Origin: Mollicutes bacterium Phil14
GTDB lineage: Bacteria; Bacillota_I; Bacilli_A; ML615J-28; CAG-698
Direction: 5' to 3'
Length of the DNA stretch: 53,436 nucleotides
NCBI GenBank assembly: GCA_001940985.1
Contig: MSHB01000001.1
Coordinates: 1 to 53,436, forward strand
Under the pieces are notes generated by a model. It saw only the letters and a list, made by a program, of their open reading frames with translations. It had not been told where the DNA came from and searched no databases. The position numbers were made by a program, and so were the translations under genes. This document shows, one piece after another, positions 9,478-18,527 of this stretch; positions within the stretch are counted from its first letter, which is position 1, and each line of letters starts with the position of its first letter.

Positions 9478-11231
9478 TATTCATCACCAAACCCTGCATC
9501 AGATTTTTTATAGCGAATAGATTTATATGCTTTATAACCTATTCCAAATACCACTAATACAACAATACCAGTCATAACATATGGGAAGAATTTCTTAATT
9601 TTTTCATCACGATATAACTTATAAGCTTTTGAATAATATTCTACATTGAAACCAGTCTTGAAATATTCCATAGCATCTTGATAACGTCCTGCAGATAAAT
9701 AAGTTTTACCTACACCAACGTATGCTAATTCATAATTTGGATTTTGGTTAATTACATTTTGCCATTCTTCACTAGCAGACTCTAAGTCACCTTTTGCTTG
9801 ATATTCAACAGCTTTATTAATTATGCTACCAACTTCAGTTGGAGTATAACGAATAACAACACGATTATTCTTTTCAAGAACTAATAAGTTTTCACCTTGA
9901 TAACGAACAGCTACTGGATTTTCTAAATCTGTAACTTCTGATCCTTTACCACCAGAAATATATAATAAGTTACCTTCTTTATCATAAGTGAATAATCTTC
10001 CACCTTTAGTATCAACTACTGTATATGTACCATATTCATTAACAGTAATACCAGAGAAAGTAGATCCACCCTTATTCTTACCAGTCATAATTGTTATTAA
10101 GTCACCTTTAGGAACTGAATAACCATTACGCACTAAAACATCATTACCAGCTTGATTAATTCTCTTAATCATAGCTTTATCATTAGTAACACCAGTTTCT
10201 GTATTTGTAACTGCACGAGAAACTGTATAAATAAATCCTTGTGAATCAATAGTAAAGTTTTTAAACTCTGTGTTTAAAATTGAAGTCATTTGTTTTCTTT
10301 GTTCTTCTGTGGCAATGTTACGCCATAAAGCATCCCAGAAACTCATTGTTGTATAGTTTACACCAACGAAACGCATGAATTCACCTTTATTACTCAATAG
10401 GATAATTCCTTCATAAATTCCATCACTGATTACATAAATTCTACCAGCACTATCAGTAACAACTTTTGTTGGTGAGAATGTTTTTTCAGAGAATGCTTGA
10501 TCAGATGGAGTTGATATTATTTGAACAACTTCATAAGTTTTTGCATCAATAATTACTATTTGATTATTACCTGTATCTGATAAGTAAATTAAATCTTCGA
10601 ATTCTCCTTCGATGATAACATTGTTAGCATCTCTTTTTGCTCTTTGAGCACGATATACACCACTAACTTTAAATAGCTTTAAGTACATCTTTTGATCTTC
10701 AGTTCTTTCTTCATAAGGAACTGCTTTAATTTCTTTTATTTTTTCATATGAATATACACTAGTTAAAGCAGCACTTGTTGCAGCACTTCCATCAACTCTT
10801 GTTTTAATCTTACTTAATTCTAAGTTAGAGAAGTTATCTGGATTGATTTCAAATCTACTGTATTTTTCTTTATAGTTTAAGTTGCCATCAAATACAAACA
10901 ACATGTTATAACATTGTTTTGTCGCGGCATCAATACTACTAGATGAAGATACAATATAGATTACATCTTCTTTTACTTCTTTTTCATTAACAGTCTTAGT
11001 TTCAGTATAGATATATAAATCTTCAGGACTGTTAAATTCTTTTTCATTAACGTTTCCGCCCCAAGCATTACTTAATATGTTATATACACCATCAATTGTT
11101 GCAGAATAACCAGCAGGAGCAGAAATAATCTTACCATCATGTGAATATGTATATGCAGCTTTAACATTTAAAGTAGCATATGTACAAACTAAAGTTACAA
11201 GAACTAATAAATATTTCTTAAATTTTCTCAT
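9477..11231 (-). CDS. Exported NHL-repeat beta-propeller with TPR and C-terminal membrane anchor
   Basis: A 584-residue protein. Residues 1-26 look like a signal peptide ending V-K-A-A. The bulk (about 30-480) has NHL/SMP-30-like propeller blades such as D-L-I-Y-L-S-D-T-G-N-N-Q and Q-G-F-I-Y-T-V-S. A TPR pair follows at about 485-540 (A-K-G-D-L-E-S-A and A-G-R-Y-Q-D-A). A single membrane helix near 551-572 and a short basic tail end the protein. The fold is therefore outside the cell and anchored at the C-terminus. Such proteins usually bind ligands or partners rather than catalyse. It lies between the two permease pairs of the uptake operon. The exact role is not known. Confidence 0.75.
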   Translation of the reverse strand: MRKFKKYLLVLVTLVCTYATLNVKAAYTYSHDGKIISAPAGYSATIDGVYNILSNAWGGNVNEKEFNSPEDLYIYTETKTVNEKEVKEDVIYIVSSSSSIDAATKQCYNMLFVFDGNLNYKEKYSRFEINPDNFSNLELSKIKTRVDGSAATSAALTSVYSYEKIKEIKAVPYEERTEDQKMYLKLFKVSGVYRAQRAKRDANNVIIEGEFEDLIYLSDTGNNQIVIIDAKTYEVVQIISTPSDQAFSEKTFSPTKVVTDSAGRIYVISDGIYEGIILLSNKGEFMRFVGVNYTTMSFWDALWRNIATEEQRKQMTSILNTEFKNFTIDSQGFIYTVSRAVTNTETGVTNDKAMIKRINQAGNDVLVRNGYSVPKGDLITIMTGKNKGGSTFSGITVNEYGTYTVVDTKGGRLFTYDKEGNLLYISGGKGSEVTDLENPVAVRYQGENLLVLEKNNRVVIRYTPTEVGSIINKAVEYQAKGDLESASEEWQNVINQNPNYELAYVGVGKTYLSAGRYQDAMEYFKTGFNVEYYSKAYKLYRDEKIKKFFPYVMTGIVVLVVFGIGYKAYKSIRYKKSDAGFGDE

Positions 11232-11240
11232 AAATGCCTC

Positions 11241-12239
11241 CTACTTCATTCCTGAATGTTGCATTGTTTCCATAACGTTACTTTGTGAGAAAATGAAAAC
11301 TGCAATCGGAACAATAATCATAATTAATTGTACAGCATTTAATGTACCAGTTCTAGCAACACCAGCAGAAGCTATTTGGTTAATTGCGTAGCTTAACATC
11401 TTATAGTCTTCTCTATAAATCGTTGTACTACCACCAGTGTTCCACAAACTTTGGAAGTTCAATATTACTAAAGTAATCCAAGCTGGTTTTACAAGTGGCA
11501 TAACTATTTGCCAATAAATTCTAAACTCACTTGCACCATCTAGTTTTGCAGATTCAATGTAGTCCATGCTAATACCATTCATAAATTGTCTCATTAAGAA
11601 TAGTCCCATAGTTCCACCAACTACTGGTAAAATAATTGACCAGTGTGTATCAATCAAGCCTAAGAAATTCAAAATGATATAGTTAGGAGTTGCTGTAACA
11701 CTTGATGGGAACATAAGTGAATAAACTATTAAACCAAATATAACTCCACCACCAGGAACTTTATATTTACTTAATACATAAGCACACATTGAAGCAACAA
11801 TTACGTGTCCGAAAGTACCTAAAATAGTTACATAAACAGTATTGAATAAATATCTTGAAAATGGAACTAATGAAGTACCTAATACTACACCTAAATCAGC
11901 AAAGTTATTCAAAGTAGGATTCTTAACAAAGATATTAGGTGGGAATTTAAAGATTTCATCCATTGGTTTGAATGCATTATTTACAATCATAATCAATGGT
12001 AAAATACTTAAAATACCGCAAATAGCTAAGAATAAGAATAATGCAAAATCTCCACCTTTAGAACGATTAATACGTTTCTTCTTCTTTGAACGTGATTTAA
12101 TCTTCATTCCAGAGATTTCGGCGAATGGTCTACTATCTATGTGGCGAGCTTTTTTTAGATTAAGCTTTTCTTTTTTACTTAACTCAACATTCTTTTGAGT
12201 TGTCTCTTCATTTAACATTTCTGCTTTTGACTTAGTCAT
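11241..12239 (-). CDS. Carbohydrate ABC transporter permease, MalG-like (pair A)
   Basis: A 332-residue permease with a long basic cytoplasmic N-terminus (K-K-K-K-R region near residue 52) and about six membrane helices. The EAA loop reads E-S-A-K-L-D-G-A-S-E-F and is followed by M-P-L-V-K-P. Its ATG overlaps the stop of the MalF-like partner by one base (TAATG). Pair A lies directly after the binding-protein gene and is the more conventional set. A Lys/Arg-rich N-terminal extension also occurs in the pair-B MalG-like subunit. Confidence 0.9.
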   Translation of the reverse strand: MTKSKAEMLNEETTQKNVELSKKEKLNLKKARHIDSRPFAEISGMKIKSRSKKKKRINRSKGGDFALFLFLAICGILSILPLIMIVNNAFKPMDEIFKFPPNIFVKNPTLNNFADLGVVLGTSLVPFSRYLFNTVYVTILGTFGHVIVASMCAYVLSKYKVPGGGVIFGLIVYSLMFPSSVTATPNYIILNFLGLIDTHWSIILPVVGGTMGLFLMRQFMNGISMDYIESAKLDGASEFRIYWQIVMPLVKPAWITLVILNFQSLWNTGGSTTIYREDYKMLSYAINQIASAGVARTGTLNAVQLIMIIVPIAVFIFSQSNVMETMQHSGMK

Positions 12240-13234
12240 TATGAGCCCACCTTTCTTATAACTTTTCTAATTAAACTATTTAATCCGATAGATACTAAAA
12301 ACAATAGTGTTGCAATAGCTGACGCATAACCTAGCTCATATCTTACACTTGTATAGTCACTCAAATGGTTAACAATTGTGTGACCTGCATACTGTACTGA
12401 TGGGAAACCGCAAAGTGCTGTTGTTACAGCGCCAACACCTAAAGTGTTAGAAATTTGGATAACGGCACTAAACAATAATTGGTCTTTAATAGATGGTAAA
12501 GTTATATACCATAACTCTTGCCAACGATTACGGATACCATCAATTGCACCTGCTTCGTATAACTCTTTATTAACACCTTTTAAACCAGCGATTAGGGTTA
12601 AGAAGTTAACACCTAAACTCATCCATAATTGAACAGCAATTACGATTGGTAAAATATATTTAGCATCTTTTAACCAAGTAATAGGTTCACGAATTATTTG
12701 TAGTTTTATCAAAATTGAATTTGCCCAACCATAGTAGTCACTACTAAATATTAATGCCCAAATTGAAATTGCACCAGTAAGGGCAGGAGCATAGAATACA
12801 AACGTAACAATTGCTCTTAAATATCTAGGTAATTCATTTATTAACCAAGCAAACACGAATGATAAAATATATCCACCAGGTCCTACGACCACCGCAATTA
12901 TCAATGTATTTTTAACAGCAGTAATGAAGATAGGATCTTCCAAAAACAAATTCAAATAGTTTTCCCAACCAACCCAGCGAGGAAATTCTAACATATTAAA
13001 ATCTGTAAAACTTAAGGCAAAACTCATTATTACTGGTAATACTGTAAAAGTAAAGAACAATAATAAGTAAGGGAACATCATCAAGTATAAAACTCTATTT
13101 AAATACAATTTTCTTCTAAGTGGTTTTTTTCTACTCCACATATCGACTTTGTATCTAAACTCATTCCACTTTTCTTTCAATGTTTTCTTTTCAGCTTGTT
13201 CAGTTGAAGGAGTTTCTTTAATTGTATTTTCCAT
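12239..13234 (-). CDS. Carbohydrate ABC transporter permease, MalF/UgpA-like (pair A)
   Basis: A 331-residue permease with about six membrane helices. The EAA loop is L-Y-E-A-G-A-I-D-G-I followed by L-P-S-I-K-D. The ribosome binding site AAAGGAG precedes the ATG. It is 13 bases downstream of the binding-protein gene and coupled to the MalG-like partner, the usual binding protein / MalF / MalG order. It should form the inner-membrane channel for the sugar caught by the large binding protein. Confidence 0.9.
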   Translation of the reverse strand: MENTIKETPSTEQAEKKTLKEKWNEFRYKVDMWSRKKPLRRKLYLNRVLYLMMFPYLLLFFTFTVLPVIMSFALSFTDFNMLEFPRWVGWENYLNLFLEDPIFITAVKNTLIIAVVVGPGGYILSFVFAWLINELPRYLRAIVTFVFYAPALTGAISIWALIFSSDYYGWANSILIKLQIIREPITWLKDAKYILPIVIAVQLWMSLGVNFLTLIAGLKGVNKELYEAGAIDGIRNRWQELWYITLPSIKDQLLFSAVIQISNTLGVGAVTTALCGFPSVQYAGHTIVNHLSDYTSVRYELGYASAIATLLFLVSIGLNSLIRKVIRKVGS

Positions 13235-13247
13235 TATAATCTCCTTT

Positions 13248-16200
13248 CTAGTTAGTTGCTAAACCGAACTCTTTACGTTTACGAGTAATTTCACCATTGA
13301 TTAAAGTAACATACTCAGAAAGAGTTTCACGAGGGTTCTTATCGTTATTGATTACAGCACGAATAGCATTTTCTAAGTTACGTCCTACATAGTATCCGCC
13401 AGCTATTTCTGGAATACCAAAGGCTATATCCCATTGAGACATTAAAATATCTCTTTCTTCTTTTGACCATGGTAATAATTTAAATGCTTCTATATTAGCT
13501 GTATTATGACGAGCTGCAGCACCTAAAATTGATTCTAACTCACGTGCATAATTATATTGTATATCGCGTGAAGTCCACCATTTCAAGAATTCCCAAGATG
13601 AATCATAGTCATCTGATTGTTGCATAATTATATTAGCTGTACCACTAGCAACTCCTCTATTATCTAAAACAGTAGTTGTTGTTCCATCAGCATTCACTAC
13701 TTCACGATATGTACCAGGAAGTGGAGCAAATGACCATTTACCAGTAATATCAGGAGCAAATACTGTTAAAGTATTAAACAATGTGTATGAGGCAATACCA
13801 ATTGGCATTTCACCTGTTCTAAAACGGTTAGTAAAGTTTGCTGATAAAGCAAATGAATAATCTGTGAAATAACTACACCAATCTTCAAATGCTTGCATAC
13901 CGATTTCAGTATCGAAAGCAGAAGCTTTATAATCGTCTTGATAATATTTTCCTCCTCTTTGATACAACAAAATTGAATAAATTGTTGAACCAGCACCTTC
14001 TAGAGGCATATAGAAATCTAAGTTAGATACTTGAAGTTCAGTAACTAATGATTTAACATCATCCCAAGTTTTTGGAACTGTCCAGTTATTAGCTTCAAAA
14101 ATATCTGTACGATAGAACATTACATTAAATGCAGCTGTATTAGGCAATCCATAATAACCGCCTCCGTCAGTTGTTTCTAAATATAGAGGTACCATAGAAC
14201 TATATTGGAAACGAGCATTTTCTGGATAGTCAAATGAAGAATTTTCTGTGTAATTGCTTGAATTTCTTGTACAATAACCTTTCGCTTCATTTTCAGGTGT
14301 ACATATACCTGTAACTTCGTGGAAGTCTTTTTGTTGACTAACGTCGTATACGGCACCACGCAATGCATAGTTAACAGGTAAACCACCATCAACGTTTATT
14401 GCTACATCTGGTCCTATACCAGCAAGAGTTGCTGGAAGTAATACAGATGGAGCTAAAACTTTTAGTATAACATTGATATTAGTATCAGGAATGAATGTTG
14501 AGTCAATTAAGTTTTTAACTGAATTGGCTTGTTCACGTCCTGTAGAATCACTTGTCAAATACCATACTTCAATCTCTTTTTCGAATCCTTCAGTGCTAGT
14601 TACACCAATAGATTGATAATCAAAGAAGAATGATAATACGAATCCTCTTGCATCAAACCAGAAGTTTTTAAACCAGTTGGCATTAGCATTAGGCAATTTA
14701 TAATCATCACTATGAACCCATAATCTTTCAATAGTTAAACTTTGATCTTGAATATCTAATATCCAAGTACCTAAAGCAGAAAGATTATTTTTGAATTCTG
14801 ACAAGTCTTTTGTAACATTCCATGGTTTACTAGCAAAACCATTAAGCTTTGTAGTCTTACCATTCTTTTCAACAGTATCGCCAATTTGAATTACTATCTT
14901 ATCTAAAGAGTTATTTAAACTGCTCTTTTCACCAGTAAGTTGTGTAATAGTTTCAGAAACATCGTTTAACTTTTTCGCAGAATCAGAAAATATTTTTACC
15001 ATGTTACGACCTTTACTGTCGTTAGCAATACTTGGATTATCACCATATAAATTATATTCTTGATATTTATCAGGGTTAGCAGTTGTTCTAGCAATTATTC
15101 TTAAATATAAACTATTTAAATCGTCTAAAACTTCTTCAACAGTACTAATTAATTCTCCATAATCACCAATAGTTGCTTGTAGAGAAATTGTATTTTTACC
15201 TTCTTCTAAATAGAAGTAATATGCTTCACCATTTTCATCACCAATAGTAACTATACTATAATCACTTCCATAATAGAAACGAGCATTGTTTGCTTCTTTA
15301 AAAGGAACATTTCCATTAACCAAAACTCGTCTAGCTGTATATAAACCTCTAGCTAAATCTTGTTTTGCTCTAAAAGATATTTGATATAATCCTGCTTTTG
15401 GAACTTCTACTTCCCAACTAATCCAATCACCAGGAGTTGACCATCTACTTCCACCTATTGTGTTGTATTTTGTCTTAACAGGGTCATTAGGAGTATTGAT
15501 AGGGCTTGTTCTATCAGCAGTAGCATATAGAGTTGGAGAAGATCTTTCAATTGAATCTTGAGCTTGAATTTCTTCATGGAAATTCTTAACTTTTTCAGCA
15601 TCTTTGTGTTCTTCAATATATTCTTCATAAGTTGAAGTAGTAACCATTTCAGTTAATTGAATATTGAAGATTACTAAGTTTTCACGAAGTGATTCAAATG
15701 AAATTGAATTTTCACCTTTAACGAAGTATAACAAATATGGATTAGATACATAACCTGTATCATCTGATAAATACATTGATCTTGCAGAAAAAATTTCTTT
15801 TTGAGCAGGTTTCAAATCATTTCCATTAATATCTTGTTTTATTGATTCTTTATCTTTCCATGTACGATAGAATGTAACAGTATCTAAACTAGAAAATGGT
15901 GAAGTGCCATTAATCTTAATAGCTCTTTCAGCATTACTACCGCCACCTTCTGGTAAGTAGTATTCGATGTATACACAATACATTCCTTCTTTTTCAAGAT
16001 TGAAAGTCCATGTTACTGTACCATTATCACTAGTATAATATCCTTTTCTAGTTGTAGTACCATCAGTATAAGTATAGTCTTTATTGAAGTCACTTGAATC
16101 ATTACTTGCTACACCGGTAGTTCCATCAATATAGACATTTTCACTTAATTTAGGAAATTTTAAACGTTGCCAACAGTCTTCATATAAATCAAACTTATCT

Positions 16201-16421
16201 AATCTAGTAACATCATTAGTTACGTTAGATACAATCTTCAAATAATCTTGATAATCACCACTAGGAATATCAGAAGATAACATTTTTGAATTAGATGTAA
16301 TATGTCCACTTTTGTAAGATTTACCTACAGTAATTCCAAACCACGCCACCAAAGCAACAAGTATTACCCATAGAATAACTTTTTTTACAATTTTAGGGTT
16401 ATACTTAATCTTAATTTTCAT
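13248..16421 (-). CDS. Giant membrane-anchored ABC solute-binding protein with two CBM-like domains
   Basis: A 1057-residue protein, about 2.5 times the usual length of a family 1 solute-binding protein. An uncleaved N-terminal helix (about 12-32) replaces the usual lipobox. Two jelly-roll-like repeats follow at about 70-260 and 290-445. Both share an A-G-L-Y / E-G-M-Y strand, a V-N-G or I-N-G turn and an F-Y-x-(T/G) segment, resembling CBM6/35-type modules. A helical linker (about 470-530) leads to the binding-protein fold (about 610-1057), with typical N-V-M-F-Y-R-T-D-I-F and T-W-D-D-V motifs. The ATG at 16421 is preferred over the GTG three codons earlier because AGAGGTG lies 6-7 bases before it. 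It overlaps the GH20 gene by 11 bases. Confidence 0.88.
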   Translation of the reverse strand: MKIKIKYNPKIVKKVILWVILVALVAWFGITVGKSYKSGHITSNSKMLSSDIPSGDYQDYLKIVSNVTNDVTRLDKFDLYEDCWQRLKFPKLSENVYIDGTTGVASNDSSDFNKDYTYTDGTTTRKGYYTSDNGTVTWTFNLEKEGMYCVYIEYYLPEGGGSNAERAIKINGTSPFSSLDTVTFYRTWKDKESIKQDINGNDLKPAQKEIFSARSMYLSDDTGYVSNPYLLYFVKGENSISFESLRENLVIFNIQLTEMVTTSTYEEYIEEHKDAEKVKNFHEEIQAQDSIERSSPTLYATADRTSPINTPNDPVKTKYNTIGGSRWSTPGDWISWEVEVPKAGLYQISFRAKQDLARGLYTARRVLVNGNVPFKEANNARFYYGSDYSIVTIGDENGEAYYFYLEEGKNTISLQATIGDYGELISTVEEVLDDLNSLYLRIIARTTANPDKYQEYNLYGDNPSIANDSKGRNMVKIFSDSAKKLNDVSETITQLTGEKSSLNNSLDKIVIQIGDTVEKNGKTTKLNGFASKPWNVTKDLSEFKNNLSALGTWILDIQDQSLTIERLWVHSDDYKLPNANANWFKNFWFDARGFVLSFFFDYQSIGVTSTEGFEKEIEVWYLTSDSTGREQANSVKNLIDSTFIPDTNINVILKVLAPSVLLPATLAGIGPDVAINVDGGLPVNYALRGAVYDVSQQKDFHEVTGICTPENEAKGYCTRNSSNYTENSSFDYPENARFQYSSMVPLYLETTDGGGYYGLPNTAAFNVMFYRTDIFEANNWTVPKTWDDVKSLVTELQVSNLDFYMPLEGAGSTIYSILLYQRGGKYYQDDYKASAFDTEIGMQAFEDWCSYFTDYSFALSANFTNRFRTGEMPIGIASYTLFNTLTVFAPDITGKWSFAPLPGTYREVVNADGTTTTVLDNRGVASGTANIIMQQSDDYDSSWEFLKWWTSRDIQYNYARELESILGAAARHNTANIEAFKLLPWSKEERDILMSQWDIAFGIPEIAGGYYVGRNLENAIRAVINNDKNPRETLSEYVTLINGEITRKRKEFGLATN

Positions 16422-18294
16422 AATTTTCACCTCTTGTCAAATATTTCAGCGTCTCATTAGCGAATTCTACAAAATCATCAATGTGAGCAAAGCTTTCTTC
16501 AAAATCACTTATTTTGTTTCTAGCCAGCCACAAGCGTTTTCTTTCCTCATACAAATTATTGCGCGAAGCACCAATCTCTTCTAAGAACTTCTTTTTCTCA
16601 TTCAAAGATAGTTCATTAGAATAAGCCATTCTAAGTTTATTTATTAATCTAATTAGTTTTATCGATGCTAGAAGTTCTAAAATTATAAGCTCTCCATCTT
16701 CACAATTAAGATTTGTTTTTTCAAGTTCACTAATCTTATTTGTAAAATAATCTTCTAAGGCATTATATCTTTTACAATTCAACAAATAATCCTTAACCTT
16801 ATTTTTGAAAAATTCAATAGGATTATCTTTATCACATCTCTTTGCTAAACTAGCCCACATGAATGTATAAAATGCTTCAGTCCCATTTCCACGATAATCA
16901 TTATCAAATCTATTATATCGTGCTAAATCCATTAAACTTTCAGCCATTATGCCGTTTTTATCTTTGAAAATATCACAGTCCAAAATTCTTTTTACTTCTT
17001 TATAACTTCCCTCTTTATTAGACCACATAAGTAGGCCGCAATAAACAATAGAAGGATAACTTATAGGCAGATATTGAAGGTGTCCAAAATCTCCCCAATC
17101 AGCAAGTAAAACTCCAAGGCCGTTGTTTTCATAAACAGCATTGCAAGCATTTCTTATAGTTTCAAATGCTTCTTCTTGTCTTCCTAAAAAACTGCACCAA
17201 GAACTTGTTCCAGGAGCCGCCATGAATTGTGTCTGTTGTCTCTTTAGTTCTTCTAAATGTTTTTTAAACGAATAAGAAGAATCATAACCCCAATCAACAA
17301 AGATCATATCTTTTGGTAGTCTAGATAAAAGCTCTTTATGTTTTATCAAAACATCCATCCAAATAAGTGGTGTTTTATTATACTTTTTCAAAGCCTCATA
17401 AGCTTTCAATGTATAATCGATATATACATTACCAAGTCCTTTTTTCAAAACTTCATCTTTGCTTTTCCCTTTTCCAAGTTCAAAAGGTTCATCAAAATTC
17501 ATATTGAAATATTTTGAATTAGAAAGTGGTATCATCTCGTCATATAAATCTTTAACTAATTCAATTGATTTTTCATTAAGTGGGTCAAGCGTAGATGGTT
17601 CTCTATTTCTTCCCCACAAGAATATTCCTTCAGGGCATTCAGCTAAAGGTTTAAATTCATCATAAGAAAGCCATTTCCCCATATGTCCAAATCCATTCTC
17701 ATTTGGAACTAAATCTATATATTTGCTATTAGCATATTCTTCAATTTCTTTGTATTCTTCTTTTGTTATGTAGCCATCTTTCTTTAAATATTTTTTATAT
17801 TTTTCATATTCAAAAGAAAAACCTTCTACATATAACTCAATATGATTCATTTTAAGACTAGAAATCATATCAATAATATTTTTTATTGTTTTAATTGTTG
17901 GGACTTTATCGCGACTAATATCAATCATAAGTCCTCTAATCTTCAAGTCTGGATAATCTTCAATCTCTAAATTTTTTATCATTTTATCAGATTGTCTGAC
18001 AATTTGTGCTAAAGTCACCAGTGCATAATAGAACCCTTTTCCATCTAGTGCTTTAATAATAATCTTATTGTTGCTAATATTTAAAACATATTTTTCTTCA
18101 ATAAAAGCGTTATCATTTTCAAATAAAATATCAGCATTTTCTTTATCTTTTGTTTCTTCAATATCTAAAAAACTAGCTAATTTTGTAAAAACGTTTACTT
18201 CTTTATTACTAAAAAAAACAGATAATTTCTTATTAAAATCAAAATATCCATCTGTATAAATAATCTTTTTAACTTTCGGGTATAAGTAATACAT
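16411..18294 (-). CDS. GH20 beta-N-acetylhexosaminidase, cytoplasmic type
   Basis: A 627-residue glycoside hydrolase family 20 protein. An N-terminal GH20b-like domain (about 1-110) precedes a barrel beginning near residue 120 (G-L-M-I-D-I-S-R-D-K). The catalytic Asp268-Glu269 pair sits in N-M-N-F-D-E-P, equivalent to the usual G-G-D-E. GH20 enzymes release terminal GlcNAc or GalNAc by substrate-assisted catalysis. There is no signal peptide, so the enzyme should act on imported oligosaccharide. It is first in the transport operon, with a clear promoter and an AGGAG ribosome binding site. Exact specificity cannot be told. Confidence 0.88.
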   Translation of the reverse strand: MYYLYPKVKKIIYTDGYFDFNKKLSVFFSNKEVNVFTKLASFLDIEETKDKENADILFENDNAFIEEKYVLNISNNKIIIKALDGKGFYYALVTLAQIVRQSDKMIKNLEIEDYPDLKIRGLMIDISRDKVPTIKTIKNIIDMISSLKMNHIELYVEGFSFEYEKYKKYLKKDGYITKEEYKEIEEYANSKYIDLVPNENGFGHMGKWLSYDEFKPLAECPEGIFLWGRNREPSTLDPLNEKSIELVKDLYDEMIPLSNSKYFNMNFDEPFELGKGKSKDEVLKKGLGNVYIDYTLKAYEALKKYNKTPLIWMDVLIKHKELLSRLPKDMIFVDWGYDSSYSFKKHLEELKRQQTQFMAAPGTSSWCSFLGRQEEAFETIRNACNAVYENNGLGVLLADWGDFGHLQYLPISYPSIVYCGLLMWSNKEGSYKEVKRILDCDIFKDKNGIMAESLMDLARYNRFDNDYRGNGTEAFYTFMWASLAKRCDKDNPIEFFKNKVKDYLLNCKRYNALEDYFTNKISELEKTNLNCEDGELIILELLASIKLIRLINKLRMAYSNELSLNEKKKFLEEIGASRNNLYEERKRLWLARNKISDFEESFAHIDDFVEFANETLKYLTRGENYEN

Positions 18295-18351
18295 AATAGG
18301 TTCTCCTATAATAAATTTTAAAAAGCAAAAATTATCCCTCTAATCTTACTT

Positions 18352-18380
18352 ATTATACACCAATAATGTCAGTTTTTCAA
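18352..18380 (-). promoter_or_regulatory. Promoter of the GH20-ABC transport operon
   Basis: On the minus strand TTGAAA (18380-18375), a 17-base spacer and TATAAT (18357-18352). The predicted start of transcription gives a leader of about 50 bases before the GH20 ATG. Confidence 0.75.
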
Positions 18381-18395
18381 GTTGTTATTGAAAAA
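18373..18395. promoter_or_regulatory. Inverted repeat over the -35 box of the transport operon
   Basis: Perfect 8-base arms TTTTTCAA and TTGAAAAA are separated by 7 bases and cover the -35 element. The position suits a repressor site. The arms are AT-rich, so chance is possible. Confidence 0.4.
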
Positions 18396-18495
18396 AGAAA
18401 ACCATATTTTATAATTTTTTTATAAATCTATCTTCTCAGAACATAAAATATTATATTTTACCTAAAGATTATTTCCTATTAGTAAGCTATAAAAA

Positions 18496-18519
18496 AGCAC
18501 TCAGTATAAACTGAATGCT
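18496..18519 (-). terminator. Terminator after the GHL10 gene
   Basis: A 10-base stem (AGCATTCAGT / ACTGAGTGCT read on the minus strand, one G-T pair) with a 4-base loop is followed by TTTTTT. It ends the DAP decarboxylase to GHL10 unit. The remaining 18295-18480 stretch holds only the downstream promoter and AT-rich sequence. Confidence 0.85.
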
Positions 18520-18527
18520 TGCTTTTT

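Noticed and set aside
16422..16430. GTG at 16430 as start of the giant binding protein
   Set aside because: The GTG is part of the AGAGGTG ribosome binding site for the ATG at 16421, which has normal spacing.
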